DNA from: Pigoraptor vietnamica
Lineage: Eukaryota > Opisthokonta > Filasterea
Direction: 5' to 3'
Assembly: GCA_943704525.1 (NCBI GenBank)
Contig: CALSCQ010002949.1
Coordinates: 1-33,876 of the forward strand
Length of the DNA stretch: 33,876 nt
Positions 11,780 through 21,700 of this stretch are shown here, piece by piece; the first letter of the stretch is position 1, and each line of letters begins with the position of its first letter. Under the pieces are notes generated by a model that was given only the letters and a program-made list of their open reading frames with translations, was not told the DNA's origin and did not search any database. The position numbers and the translations under genes were made by a program.

Positions 11780-12113
11780 CACCGAGGCGATCAGGTGGAT
11801 GTCGCGGACTGCGGTCGTCTGTGTGTGTGTGTTGGCGTGGACGGATAATAAGGGAATCGCCGTGCGATGAACGACCAGAAATTGCTGGCGCAAGTGGGAC
11901 TGCGAATCACACACGACGCGCCCGGTGCCCATAAGTGGAGAGATTGTCTGGACATTGTCTGATAAATTACTTATTTTATAGTTTGGTCATGTTAGCTAGA
12001 GTTGATTATATATGAACTTATCAAAGATTTCTACAAGAAGATGGATTTTTACTGAATTCCGTGCGATGTGCAGGCTTTGTGCATTTTGCGAGAATCTTCT
12101 GGCTGCTTCGGAG

Positions 12114-12123
12114 ATCACGTGAT
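12114..12123. promoter_or_regulatory. ATCACGTGAT palindrome upstream of HAUS1
   Basis: A perfect 10-base palindrome 117 bases before the HAUS1 start codon. It extends the TCACGTGA octamer also found upstream of FAM50 and next to tRNA-Sec. Confidence 0.35.
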
Positions 12124-12239
12124 ATCACGGGACATCAGGTGACCATTGGCGCGCACGGTTTGAAAAAGGCGCAAGTTCCTGTGGCTCCTTCGCTCAAACT
12201 TTATTTTCATTCAAACGGCACAGTCGCCTATCATCGAAA

Positions 12240-13662
12240 ATGGCGTCTATGGACCCCGTCCTCGAACAGCGCCACTACGAGGTGTGTTGCTTATGCACGT
12301 TTTCATCCTCTCTCTTCTCTTCTGACTCACCCAGCACACCTGTTATCGGTTCTCGTTCTTTCTGATGCAAACCCTTGCGCAGGTGCGCGAGTGGCTAAAA
12401 GGGCACTACGGCGGCGAAAAAATCCCCCCGTACGAAGTGAATGCCACGACAATCGACGCCCTCTATGAACTGATGCGCGTAAATATCGAGCGTGACAGGG
12501 AGTGTGGCGAGACGGAGGAGATGTCCCGACGGTTTGCGGACGAATACTCCGCGGAGGGTGCGTGTAACACCACAAATCGGTCATAAGGCACACACACCAT
12601 CGCATCACACGTGCAGCCCCACTTGCTGTCACATTGATCCGCTCAAATCCCTGCGCCACTGCAGCCGAGCGGTTGGACGGACTCTTGGCTAGCGTGGGGT
12701 TGCCGCAAGGGGCGTTGTCGCAGTCGGGCATTGTAAGCATGCGTACTCTGTCGAGCCTGGCACTGACGCTGGAACTCCCGAGCACATCTCTTGCGGGGTG
12801 AGGAAAGACTGTCGTTAAAGCGACCCTGATTATGTGATTGTAATTACCGCGCTCACGGCGCTCTCGCCAGGTATGTCGCCGCACTGAGTGACCTCAGCTG
12901 CTCTCTGGGCGAGATTGCCGCAAAGAACGCGGAAGAGGAGCGAAAGATCGAGCGCGTCCGGCGACAAATGACCGACGACCTTACGCGGCTCTCGGATATT
13001 CGCAGGTGGGTGCATCGTGACTGAACGGCACATCAGAGAGTCGGAGCTGAATCGGCCTTTCGCAGGGCCGCCGGTGAGGCCGACGCACAGGCCGAGAAGA
13101 GCCGCGCCGTCACGGAGAAGCGCCTGCGTGAGCTGCCATTTTACAAGGGAAAGGCGCAGGAGTACACCAAACTAATTGGCGATCTGAAGGTGCGTCAAGG
13201 ACACTGTGCAGTACACTGTCCACGCACGTGACCTCACACGCGCGGTTGCCCCATGCACGCAGGCTGCGTACCGTGCGGCTGGCTTCGACGAGTCGGTTGC
13301 CCATGCGGCACTCGCGGAATATTCCGCAGCAGTTGCTAAGCTGCGCGCGGACAACGCCACGAAGTCCGCATCGCTCGCTGGCTACAACAGCCTCCCGCCG
13401 GTGCTGTACCTCGTGCCTCTCCACATTTGCGCACGTGGCATAGGTTCTTTTCCACTCAATAATCATGGCCTCATTCCCACGTGCAGGACCTCGCCCTTGC
13501 CCAAGTGAAGATCGAGGAAGCGCGCCGCCAGTTGGTGGGTATTGTCACTAGTATTGTGCAAGGAATGCATTTTCTGACACTGGGCGATACTGTGTGCCTT
13601 GCGCTCCACAGGACAAACTGGACGCTGCGTTGTCACGGGGCATCGACCTCATCAATGTATAA
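12240..13662 (+). CDS. HAUS1: HAUS augmin-like complex subunit 1
   Basis: Eight exons: 12240-12281, 12383-12557, 12665-12797, 12871-13005, 13066-13189, 13263-13400, 13487-13534, 13612-13662, giving 281 codons plus TAA (human HAUS1 278). Family signatures are REWLKGHYG...IPPYEVNATTIDALYEL at the start and LAQVKIEEARRQLDKLDAAL...RGIDLI at the end, with coiled coil between. HAUS1 is a subunit of augmin, which recruits gamma-tubulin to existing microtubules and drives branching in the spindle. Exon 1 encodes only 14 residues, and exons 7 and 8 encode 16 residues each. The short first exon was chosen because its ATG lies in a good context (aaaATGg) and splices in phase to the conserved start. It is followed closely by FCF2 on the same strand. 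Confidence 0.93.
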
Positions 13663-13845
13663 AAAAACGTCTCGCACTTTTCAGCGCTGTTTGAAACACG
13701 GATTGGCAAATTCAGACCGTTGTGATCTCAGGCCCGGATGTAAATCCACGTGCAGATGGCCTTCAGAATCATGAACAGAAAAACTCGGAAACTGAGAGTG
13801 CAACTGCCGAACGTATTTCCTCATTTTGTGCGCAAGACATCGAAC

Positions 13846-15042
13846 ATGCCAACGCCACGAAAAACGCGCGCGGCGGCGGCTGTTGCAGAGGCGGAGGGTG
13901 ACGCGAACGCGGAGGTGCATGACAGTGTGGACGATGCTGAGCTCGATCGGCTGGTGTCTCAGGCGTGCGCAGAAGTCACAAGCAGGCTGAAGAAGGCTCC
14001 CACGGCAGTACAACAAAGCGGGTGAGTCGCCGTGCAGTACTGTTTGAGGGCGCTCACAGGACCTGCGCGATTGAAGGATGATTTATCGGCAAAGGATTTA
14101 CACTGTGTTGTCACATCGCTGTGCAGTGGTCTTCTCTCAGCATTGGATGCTGGCGTGGACACGTCCAACCTCTACATCAAGTTTGCGGAGGGCGAGGTGG
14201 CAAATGGGTCGTTGTCTTCGGCGGGTGCAAGCGCAATGGAACTGGAGGTGCGTGCGCATGTTTCGAATAGAACACACGCGTGGTCATGAAGGTATCTGCT
14301 GACACGTGCGCAATGACACCGTTTCAGGTGCAACGGGCTATGAATGCGCTGGGAAACCTTGAGAAAATGGATGTCGTCCCGTCGCAAAGGGTGACCGCGC
14401 AAAATTTGGCGAGGAAGAAGAAGCGCGAGGTGCGCATTAGCCCTTGTTACTGTTAGGTCGTGGTTTCCTTTGTTGATGACGAGCGTGTGTCTTGCCGCAG
14501 GAGGCCAACGACCACGCCGGCAAGGGCTGGTACAACCTTCCCGCGACCCCATTGACGCCCGAGTTGAAGCGCGACCTTCAGCTGCTGCGCATGCGCAATG
14601 TTCTGGACCGCAAGAGGCACTACAAGGCGAACGACTCAAAGGCGCTGCCAAAGTATTTTCAGGTGGGAGTCCTCCGCGGGACTGTGGTCGTCCTCTTCGT
14701 GGAGCCCAGTTTTGGTGGTTTCCGCATCACTCCAACTAGCGAATGTGCGCAATGATGCGCCAATGTCGCTTCGTGTGCCATTCACTCGAGCGTGCCCTGA
14801 TCTTGGCTCACGCATTCGCATCGCAGGTCGGTCGTATCATCGAGGGTGCTGGGGAGTTTTATTCGTCGCGCTTGCCCAAGGCGCAGCGGAAGCAGACGCT
14901 TGTGGACGAGCTGTTGTCTGACGCCAAGCTCAAGCGGTATGCCAAGAAGAAGTTTGTCGAGGTGGAGAAGAAGCACGCCAGTGGCCGCAAGGCGCACTAC
15001 AAGGCCGTGAAAGACAAGAGGAAGCCGGCGTTTGCAAAGTAA
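13846..15042 (+). CDS. FCF2: FCF2/DNTTIP2 pre-rRNA processing factor
   Basis: Five exons: 13846-14021, 14127-14247, 14328-14429, 14501-14662, 14827-15042, giving 258 codons plus TAA. The N-terminal part is Ala/Glu-rich and unremarkable. The C-terminal 130 residues are the Fcf2 domain: KGWYNLPATPLTPELKRDL, LRMRNVLDRKRHYK, LPKYFQVG, FYSSRLPKAQRKQTLVDELL and a Lys-rich tail. Fcf2 acts in early 18S rRNA maturation in the nucleolar small-subunit processome; animal DNTTIP2 shares the domain. The start at 13846 (MPTPRKTR) is preferred over an in-frame ATG at 13756, whose extra residues are not conserved-looking. The length is close to that of yeast Fcf2 and much shorter than animal DNTTIP2. Only 183 bases separate it from the HAUS1 stop. 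Confidence 0.92.
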
Positions 15043-15114
15043 ATGTGCGAGTGGATGTTACTCAGGTGAAGTTGGTAAGATTTGTGTGCGAAGGGCGAAG
15101 CGAACAGAGGGGCG

Positions 15115-15119
15115 AAAAA
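15115..15119 (-). terminator. Pol III T5 terminator of tRNA-Sec
   Basis: Five consecutive T on the minus strand, starting 9 bases past the discriminator base of tRNA-Sec. This is a standard RNA polymerase III stop. Confidence 0.75.
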
Positions 15120-15127
15120 GAGCGCGA

Positions 15128-15214
15128 CGCTCGAAAGGCGGAATCGAACCGCTTCGAAACTAATCGACGAGAGGTTTGAAGCCTCTCCCCCGCACCAGCG
15201 AAGTTCATTCGAGC
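15128..15214 (-). tRNA. tRNA-Sec: Selenocysteine tRNA (anticodon TCA)
   Basis: An 87-base minus-strand gene that folds as a eukaryotic tRNA-Sec. The acceptor stem has nine positions: GCTCGAATG against CTTTCGAGC, with the U-U mismatch at position 8 as in animals. The discriminator base is G. The D stem has 6 pairs (CTTCGC/GCGGGG) around a 4-base TGGT loop. The anticodon stem is GAGAGG/CCTCTC around loop CTTCAAA, anticodon TCA. A long variable arm can form a TCGA/TCGA hairpin. The T stem is 4 bp (GCGG/CCGC) with loop TTCGATT. This 9/4 layout and the long D stem separate it from tRNA-Ser and from a UGA suppressor. No CCA is encoded. Such a tRNA is charged with Ser, converted to Sec and read at UGA by EFSEC, so the organism should make selenoproteins. 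Confidence 0.95.
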
Positions 15215-15237
15215 AAAGGGACTGGCACACGCACGCC

Positions 15238-15245
15238 CTTATGAG
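15238..15245 (-). promoter_or_regulatory. TATA-like element upstream of tRNA-Sec
   Basis: Reads CTCATAAG on the minus strand at -31 to -24 relative to the tRNA 5' end. Vertebrate tRNA-Sec genes are unusual in using a TATA box near -30 plus a proximal sequence element near -60. The position fits; the sequence match is weak. Confidence 0.35.
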
Positions 15246-15281
15246 CGCAGCAGTGCTGGACGTCGCGTTACTTATGGGAGA

Positions 15282-15289
15282 TCACGTGA
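15282..15289. promoter_or_regulatory. TCACGTGA palindrome near tRNA-Sec
   Basis: This octamer lies at -75 to -68 from the tRNA-Sec 5' end, roughly where vertebrate tRNA-Sec genes carry a proximal sequence element. It is also 251 bases upstream of the ACBP start. Which gene it serves, if any, is unknown. Confidence 0.3.
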
Positions 15290-15539
15290 GATACTTGGTG
15301 TGGTAATTACAACACAAGTGAAACTAAAATGACGAAGATCAATACTGATTGTATGGCATTGTATAGGGACGCATTTTAATACTTAATCGGGAATTTGAAA
15401 CGGCGCGCTGTTTTGGGGTGCCGCGGCGTGTCACTTGCTGACACATCGCCGATCACTGTCGTCTAAAGAAAAAACACGTCTTGCTTCTTAAGCGTCGAAT
15501 CCATTTCGTCGTGCGTGTGGTTTTCTGCTCTTATCCAAA

Positions 15540-16276
15540 ATGGCCGAGGAGTCGGTGGGTGCGCCTTCATGAATGAGTTTGCCAGAGCAACCGCACATCG
15601 TGGATGTTGTTGTCACATTCTGCATTCGTTTGTCCTTCTTCTTTGTGGCCTTGAAACGTCTTTCCCATGATATGTACGTCGGCTGAAAATAACGTGTTTG
15701 TAACGGCGTATGAACGCGAGCGACTGTTAAGCTGGGCACGTGCTGTTCGTTGCCATGTTCCTCGAGTGTTTGGTTTTTCACTCATATACCTGTGCCTGCA
15801 ATTTTTCAGCCCGAATTCAAGGCTGCCGCTGAGGACGTCAAGAACCTCAAGACGGCCCCCGACAACAACGAGATGCTCAAGCTGTACGCCCTCTACAAGC
15901 AGGGCACGACGGGCGACTGCAACACGGGTGCGTCCGGCAGAGGCCGCTGAGCACGCCACTTGTACCCTCGTCTTACACTGTCTTGCCTCTTGCAGAGCGC
16001 CCCGGCATGTTCGACCTCAAGGGCAAGGCCAAGTGGGACGCCTGGAACGCCCTCAAGGGTGCGTGGGCCGTGTTGTGTCAGATTGCACGTGGCGTCCGTT
16101 GCTTGGGGCGACACGGCTCACATTGCATTGCGTAGTGCACGGCTCCTTCTGCGTTGGTGCTCATCCTGCGTTGTATGGTGCTTATCTTCGTGACGACAGG
16201 CACGGCGAGCGACGAGGCCCAGAAGCAGTACATTGCGCACGTGGCCGAGCTCAAGACCAAGTACGGCACCAACTGA
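15540..16276 (+). CDS. DBI: Acyl-CoA-binding protein
   Basis: Four exons: 15540-15554, 15810-15927, 15996-16058, 16200-16276, giving 90 codons plus TGA, the normal size for a single-domain ACBP. Diagnostic residues are present: [19 protein letters not shown], then [26 protein letters not shown] and the final [13 protein letters not shown]. The lysines and tyrosines that contact the CoA and acyl chain (YKQ, KAKWDAW) are kept. The protein binds medium- to long-chain acyl-CoA in the cytosol and buffers or delivers it to lipid enzymes. Exon 1 encodes only five residues (MAEES), but its ATG context (aaaATGg), donor GTGGGT and phase all fit. Intron 1 is 255 bases. Confidence 0.95.
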
Positions 16277-16870
16277 GCGTGTGGGCTGAGGGCGCGGCCG
16301 CCTGTACTATGAATTGAAGTTGTCTTTGATTTCACATGACCGGATCTTGCGTTGGATCGGTACCTTGACAGCACCCGAGCCGTACTCATTTTGCCAAACG
16401 TGGAAATTGATTGGGCTTATGTGGCCGAGGGATACCAACAGCAACGGGCACATGCCACCGTCTGTTCTTCCAATGCAAGGCACAGTAATGTAAGGACTGG
16501 GAAGAGAGATGGAAAATGCCTGCGTGGCTGCCGAGGTGCGATCTGGCTTGCTCATTTGGCAAACCGGATTCGACGGATAGCTGACGCCCGCCCACTGACA
16601 CGCCCGGGACTCACAATTTGAACATCTTTCCAAATGCTGTCAAATTTGTGCCCAGTTCCAAATTGCGTGACAAATTGGAGCGAGGTCGTTTTTCGCGCAC
16701 TTTCGGCCGCATTTTCAATTCACGGCGCACCCAGCCACCCCACATGCGCCGCACAAAATAATTATCTCTCAGTACCAAATGACTATGGCCGTGTGCGCAA
16801 AATAAATGCGTCTGTGCAGTCCCCTTATTTCCGAACCCGAGTGCACCACCCCGGATGCTCTTCGCGGTCA

Positions 16871-16910
16871 TGTGTGTGTGTGTGTGTGGTGTGTGTGTGT
16901 GTGTGTGTGC
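16871..16910 (+). repeat. (GT)n microsatellite, intergenic
   Basis: About 40 bases of GT repeat with one interruption, upstream of the BIG gene. Confidence 0.9.
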
Positions 16911-16940
16911 AAGCACACGGACGCTCTCTGTGTGCTGTGC

Positions 16941-16967
16941 GCGAGTGCCGGCTGGTCCGGCACTCGC
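16941..16967. other. Perfect 11-bp inverted repeat (hairpin)
   Basis: The arm GCGAGTGCCGG (16941-16951), the 5-base loop CTGGT and the arm CCGGCACTCGC (16957-16967) form a GC-rich perfect stem. It sits 281 bases before the BIG start, possibly in its leader or promoter. There is no T-run after it on either strand, so it does not look like a Pol III terminator. Confidence 0.85.
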
Positions 16968-17247
16968 ATCTCCCGTCGACTACACTCGGACGCACTGACA
17001 GCACCAAGACGGCGACATTGACCACAAACACGCACAAGCTTTTTCAGTGTCAGCTGATTGTTCGTCGCCGTTTTTGCCGCGCAATCTCATCTAGCGAGTG
17101 GCGCGTCGTCTTGCGGCGCTCGTGGCGGCATTGCGCTTGGCAGGGCGAGAAATGCACTCTCTCTGAGGCCCACGAGCACATCTTACCGCGCGCGTGGACA
17201 CTCGTCAACCGCCTGCGGCTGCGCGGGCGCGCCGTGTGGCCGCGACC

Positions 17248-18682
17248 ATGGCGGACGCAAAGATGCCGCAAGGCAACACGACGAACATGTTCCTCACACG
17301 CGCGCTGCAGAAGATCCTCTCCGAGAAGGAGACGAAGCGCTCGCAGCACGCCAATCTCCGCGAGGCATGCGAACACGCACTCGGTGGGTGGCGCACTCGA
17401 CGACGTGAATCAGACGATTACGGATGCATCTCGTGCCTGTTTCGCGCCGGTTGAGTCACTGACGCGCGAGTGTTCGTCCTGTGTGCAGCTGACATCAAGA
17501 ACGACATTGTCGCCAACGAGGGGAAGGGGCAGACGTGGGTGCAGCGCCGTGCGGCCCTTTCGTCTGCGTGTGATTGCATGTTGGAATGTGTGCATCTGAG
17601 TGCGTGTGCGTCTGTCTGTGTAGGGAGTCGTCGGCCATCAACTACTCGAACGCGGACAAGTACTTCCGCCCGTTTGAACTTGCGTGCCAGTCGAAGAACC
17701 CGCGCATCATCTGCACGTCCCTCGACTGCCTTCAGGTTCGTGACCAAATGCAATGGAACGAGGGAACCGTGGGCTGTCCGAGTATGAAAACTTGCGCGAG
17801 AGCCGATAGAGAAGACAGAGGGGCGACAATAGAGGCGACTGCTGACACAATGGCCCCGCTAATCGTTGTCGCGCGAGCAGAAGCTGATCGCGTACGGCCA
17901 CCTGCGGGGAAGCACGTACGACGAGGCCGATCCCTCGAAGCGCCTGCTCGACTTTGTCATTGACACAATATGCAACTGCTTTGTGGGCGACCAGACGGAC
18001 GAGGGCGTCCAGCTCCAGATCATCAAGGCAAGTGTCGCAGTCGGCTCGAGGGAATTTTTGCGTGTTGCATTGTGCGTGTTGCGGAGGCACCTTGTGTCGT
18101 GGGCTTGCCGTCCTTCGGTCGCTTAGTGGCATTCTCTGCCGTGGCGATGCAGGCGCTGCTGACAGCGGTCACGTCGAGCGCCTGTGAGGTCCATGAGGGG
18201 GCGCTGCTGAAGGTCGTGCGCACGTGCTACAACATCTACCTGGCCAGCCGCAACCTCGTCAACCAGACGACGGCCAAGGCGACGCTCACGCAGATGCTCA
18301 ACGTCATTTTCCAGCGCATGGAGAATCAGGCCGCGCAGAAGGTGCGTGTGTGCATGTGTGCATGTTTGCGTGCGTGAGCTTGTTGAATTTCTGTGTGTGT
18401 GTGTGTGTGGCGTGTGTGTGTGTGTGTGTGTGTGTTTTGCGTATGTGCGCACGTGCATCAGGCATGCATTTCAGACACTTACCGTTCTGTGCTGTAGTCG
18501 GACGACACGCAATCGCAGACGATGTCCACGGCGGCTTCGACAGTGGGCGACTCCACCGCGCCAAACGGTGATGCGTCGCTGCAGGAGGGAGACGCCGATT
18601 CGCGTGGAGAGCCGCTTGGTGCGTGGTGCAGGGTGCTGTCTTGGGGCTGATTACGTGGAATGGTGTATCGGTGACTCTTTTT

Positions 18683-18723
<41 letters not shown>

Positions 18724-21700
18724 ATGGACCGCTACTGTCGTGATTGGCTGTGATTCCTTACGCGGCTGCATGTGCGTGTGTGTGCGTGTCCAGACGGGGA
18801 CGACGACTCGAACAGCGTTGAGATTATGCATGACGCGCTGAGTGAGCAGCCTGCCGCGAGCGACGACGAGGTGCGTACTGCGACTTTGCTGCTGTGGCTA
18901 TTACGTGGCCGTGTGGCTTGTGTGGTGGCTGTTACGTGCGCTTGTTTGTCCCCTCGGCTGACGAAGCGCTGTCGCAGGCGTTGAAGGACCGCCCCGAGGG
19001 CGCGCAGGAGCCCGGCAAGTACGGCTTCTGCATTGGTGGGTGGCGGCTGATTTTCTCAGTGGCGGCTGCAATGTGTCGCAAAAGGACCGTGTGTAACTCT
19101 CCCTCTCTCCTTCTGTGGAGTCGATGGCCACTGATCCGACATGTCTCGTCGTCCCGCAGTGTGCCAGAAGCCCGCAAACCACTACTGCGCACAGACGAAG
19201 CAGCCCGTGTGCGGCCTCGAGTGCAAGCACAAGTACCTCGAGCAGGTCCAGGCCGCCGGCGACAAACCGAAGGACGAGGCAGAGCCTTCCGCCCAGGCGG
19301 CACCCCCGTCAGCCGCGGCCCAGTCGTCTGCAGCTGCCGCGCCTTCTGCTCCGTCGCCCGTTCCTTCGCAGCAGCTTGCGCGCGACCTGGAGAACGGCGT
19401 TGGGTATGCGGACGCGGCGTCGAAGAGCTACAGCGACCTCGGCCTCAACAAGGAGGACCTGGGGAACGTCGGCCACTTTCCGCACATTCTGCAGAAGGAC
19501 GCGTTCCTCGTCTTCCGCTCGCTGTGCCGTCTCTCGATGCGGCCGCTGACGGAGGCGTCGCAGGCGGACTCGAAGTCGCACGAGCTGCGCAGCAAGATGC
19601 TCTCGCTCGAGCTGCTGCTGTCGATCCTCCAGAACAGCGGGCCCGTGTTCCAGACGTCCGAGACGTTTGTCAACGCGATCAAGCAGTACATGTGCCTGTC
19701 GCTGTCGAAGAACGGCGTGTCACCGATCCCCGCGGTGTTTGAGCTCGCGCTGGCGATCTTCCTGACGCTGCTGTCGCTGTACAAGGGCTACCTGAAGGCG
19801 CAGATCGAGGTGTTCTTCAAGGACATCTTCCTCAACATTCTCGAGACCGCGTCGAGCTCGTTCCAGCACAAGTGGATGGTCATGCAGGCGCTGAGCAAGG
19901 TGTGCGCCGACGCGCAGACGGTCGTCGATCTCTTCATCAACTACGACTGCGACCTCGACATGGAGAACATCTTCGAGCGGCTCGTGAACGACCTCAGCCG
20001 GATTGCGCAGGGCCGGCAGTCGACGGAGCTTGGCGGCACGCCCGCGCAGGAGGCCAGCATGAAGAACAAGGGCCTCGAGTGCCTCGTGCACATACTCCGG
20101 TCGATGGTTGTCTGGAGCAACCAGATGCAGGCTGCGGAACGGCCCGAGCTCTCGGCGATGCTCGCGCAGAACGCGGCGGCGGAGGAGTCGCCCGCGATTG
20201 ACGAGGGCTCGGAGGCGAGCGTGGCGAGTGCGACGGCGACGCCGACGAAGACGGACCTTCCCGAGCAGCTGGAGGAGCTCAAGCAGAAGAAGGAGATTCT
20301 CGTGCGGGGCCTCGTGCGCTTCAACCAGAAGGCGTCGAAGGGCATCAAGTACCTGCAGGAGAACGGCGTCCTCGGCACGCGCCCCGAGGACGTCGCCGAG
20401 TTCTTTCAGACGAACGACCGCCTCAGCAAGACGCAGATTGGCGAGTTTATCGGCGAGAACGACAAGTACTCGATCGACGTCATGTACGCGTACGTCGACC
20501 GGCTCAACTTTGTGGGGCTGTCGCTTGTCGAGGCTTTGCGGCGGTTCCTCGAGGGCTTCCGCTTGCCCGGCGAGGCGCAGAAGATCGACCGTCTGATGGA
20601 GAAGTTTGCGCAGCGGTTCATCTCGAACAACCCGAACAACGGCGTGTTTGCGAACGCGGACACGGCGTACGTGCTCGCCTACTCGATCATCATGCTGACG
20701 ACGGACCTGCACAACCCCCAAGTGAAGAAGAAGATGACCAAGCAGGAGTTTGTGCGCAACAACCGCGGCATCAACGACTCGAAGGACCTCCCGCTCGAGT
20801 ACCTCGAGTCGATCTACGACGAGATTGCGAGCAGGGGCATCCAGATGCGCGGCGAGAAGACGACGTACAAGCCGACGGTCGCCGAGCTGGCGAACGAGAA
20901 GCAGCGCAAGGAGATCTACACGAAGGAGATGGAGGCGATGATGGAGGCCGCGCAGGCGCAGCTCAAGGGCGACGCGCGCGCGGCCACGTTCACGACGGCG
21001 ACGCGCATCGAGCACATCCGCCCGATGTTTAAGGTCGCGTGGACGCCGACGCTCGCCGCGCTGTCCGTGACGCTGAAGAACACGGACGAGCCGCCGGTGG
21101 TCACGCTGTGCCTCGAGGGCTTCAAGTGCGCCATCCGCGTGAGCGCCATCTTCTACATGGAGCTCGAGCGCGACGCGTACGTGCAGTCGCTCGCGAAGTT
21201 CACGCGGCTGAACGGCGGGAGCCCGGCCGAGATGAAGCCCAAGAACATTGAGACGATCAAGTGCCTCATCTCGATTGCGCACACGGAGGGCAACTACCTC
21301 CAGCGCTCGTGGCACCACGTGCTCAAGTGCATCTCGCAGCTGGAAATGGCGCAGCTCATCGGCACGGCCGCCAAGGGCAACTCGGCCCTCATGCAGGACG
21401 GCCGCGCGAGCACGGCGGGTCCCGGGGCGGCCGGTGCGGGCGCGCGCAAGGGGCCGACGGGCGCGGGCTCGGAGCGGTCCGTGCGTCCGTCGGCGGCGAA
21501 CGTGTCGAGCGAGCGGTCGACGCGGCGCATGTCCGGGAACAGCGAGACGAGCGTGCGCGGGAGCGGCGGGGAGCGCGTGGCGACGCTGCAGGACACGATG
21601 GGGGAGACGTCGTCGCAGTCGATCATGGTGGCGGTGGACCGCATCTTCACGGGGTCGGTGGCGCTGCGCGGTGACCCGATCGAGGAGTTTGTGCGGTGGC

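Larger units (their letters stand above)
11685..12239. other. Divergent promoter region DnaJ / HAUS1
   Basis: A 555-base spacer between divergent starts. It contains the DnaJ TATA box, an AT-rich island at about 11940-12060 that contrasts with the GC-rich surroundings, and the palindrome ATCACGTGAT at 12114-12123. I saw no convincing heat-shock element (alternating GAA/TTC) upstream of the DnaJ gene. Confidence 0.5.
15215..15539. other. Divergent spacer tRNA-Sec / ACBP
   Basis: A 325-base spacer holding the upstream region of tRNA-Sec (TATA-like and TCACGTGA elements) and the ACBP promoter. It is AT-richer than the flanks around 15300-15400. I see no further gene. Confidence 0.5.
16277..17247. 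other. Intergenic region ACBP / BIG
   Basis: The largest gene-free stretch, 971 bases. It holds several CAAATT-type repeats (about 16612-16675), a GT microsatellite (16871-16910) and a perfect 11-bp hairpin (16941-16967). The BIG promoter should lie in its right part. No frame resembles a known protein. Confidence 0.5.

Noticed and set aside
15310-15400. Possible box C/D snoRNA (ATGACGA ... CTGA)
   Set aside because: The C box departs from RTGATGA, no terminal stem pairs the ends, and no guide-like region could be assigned.
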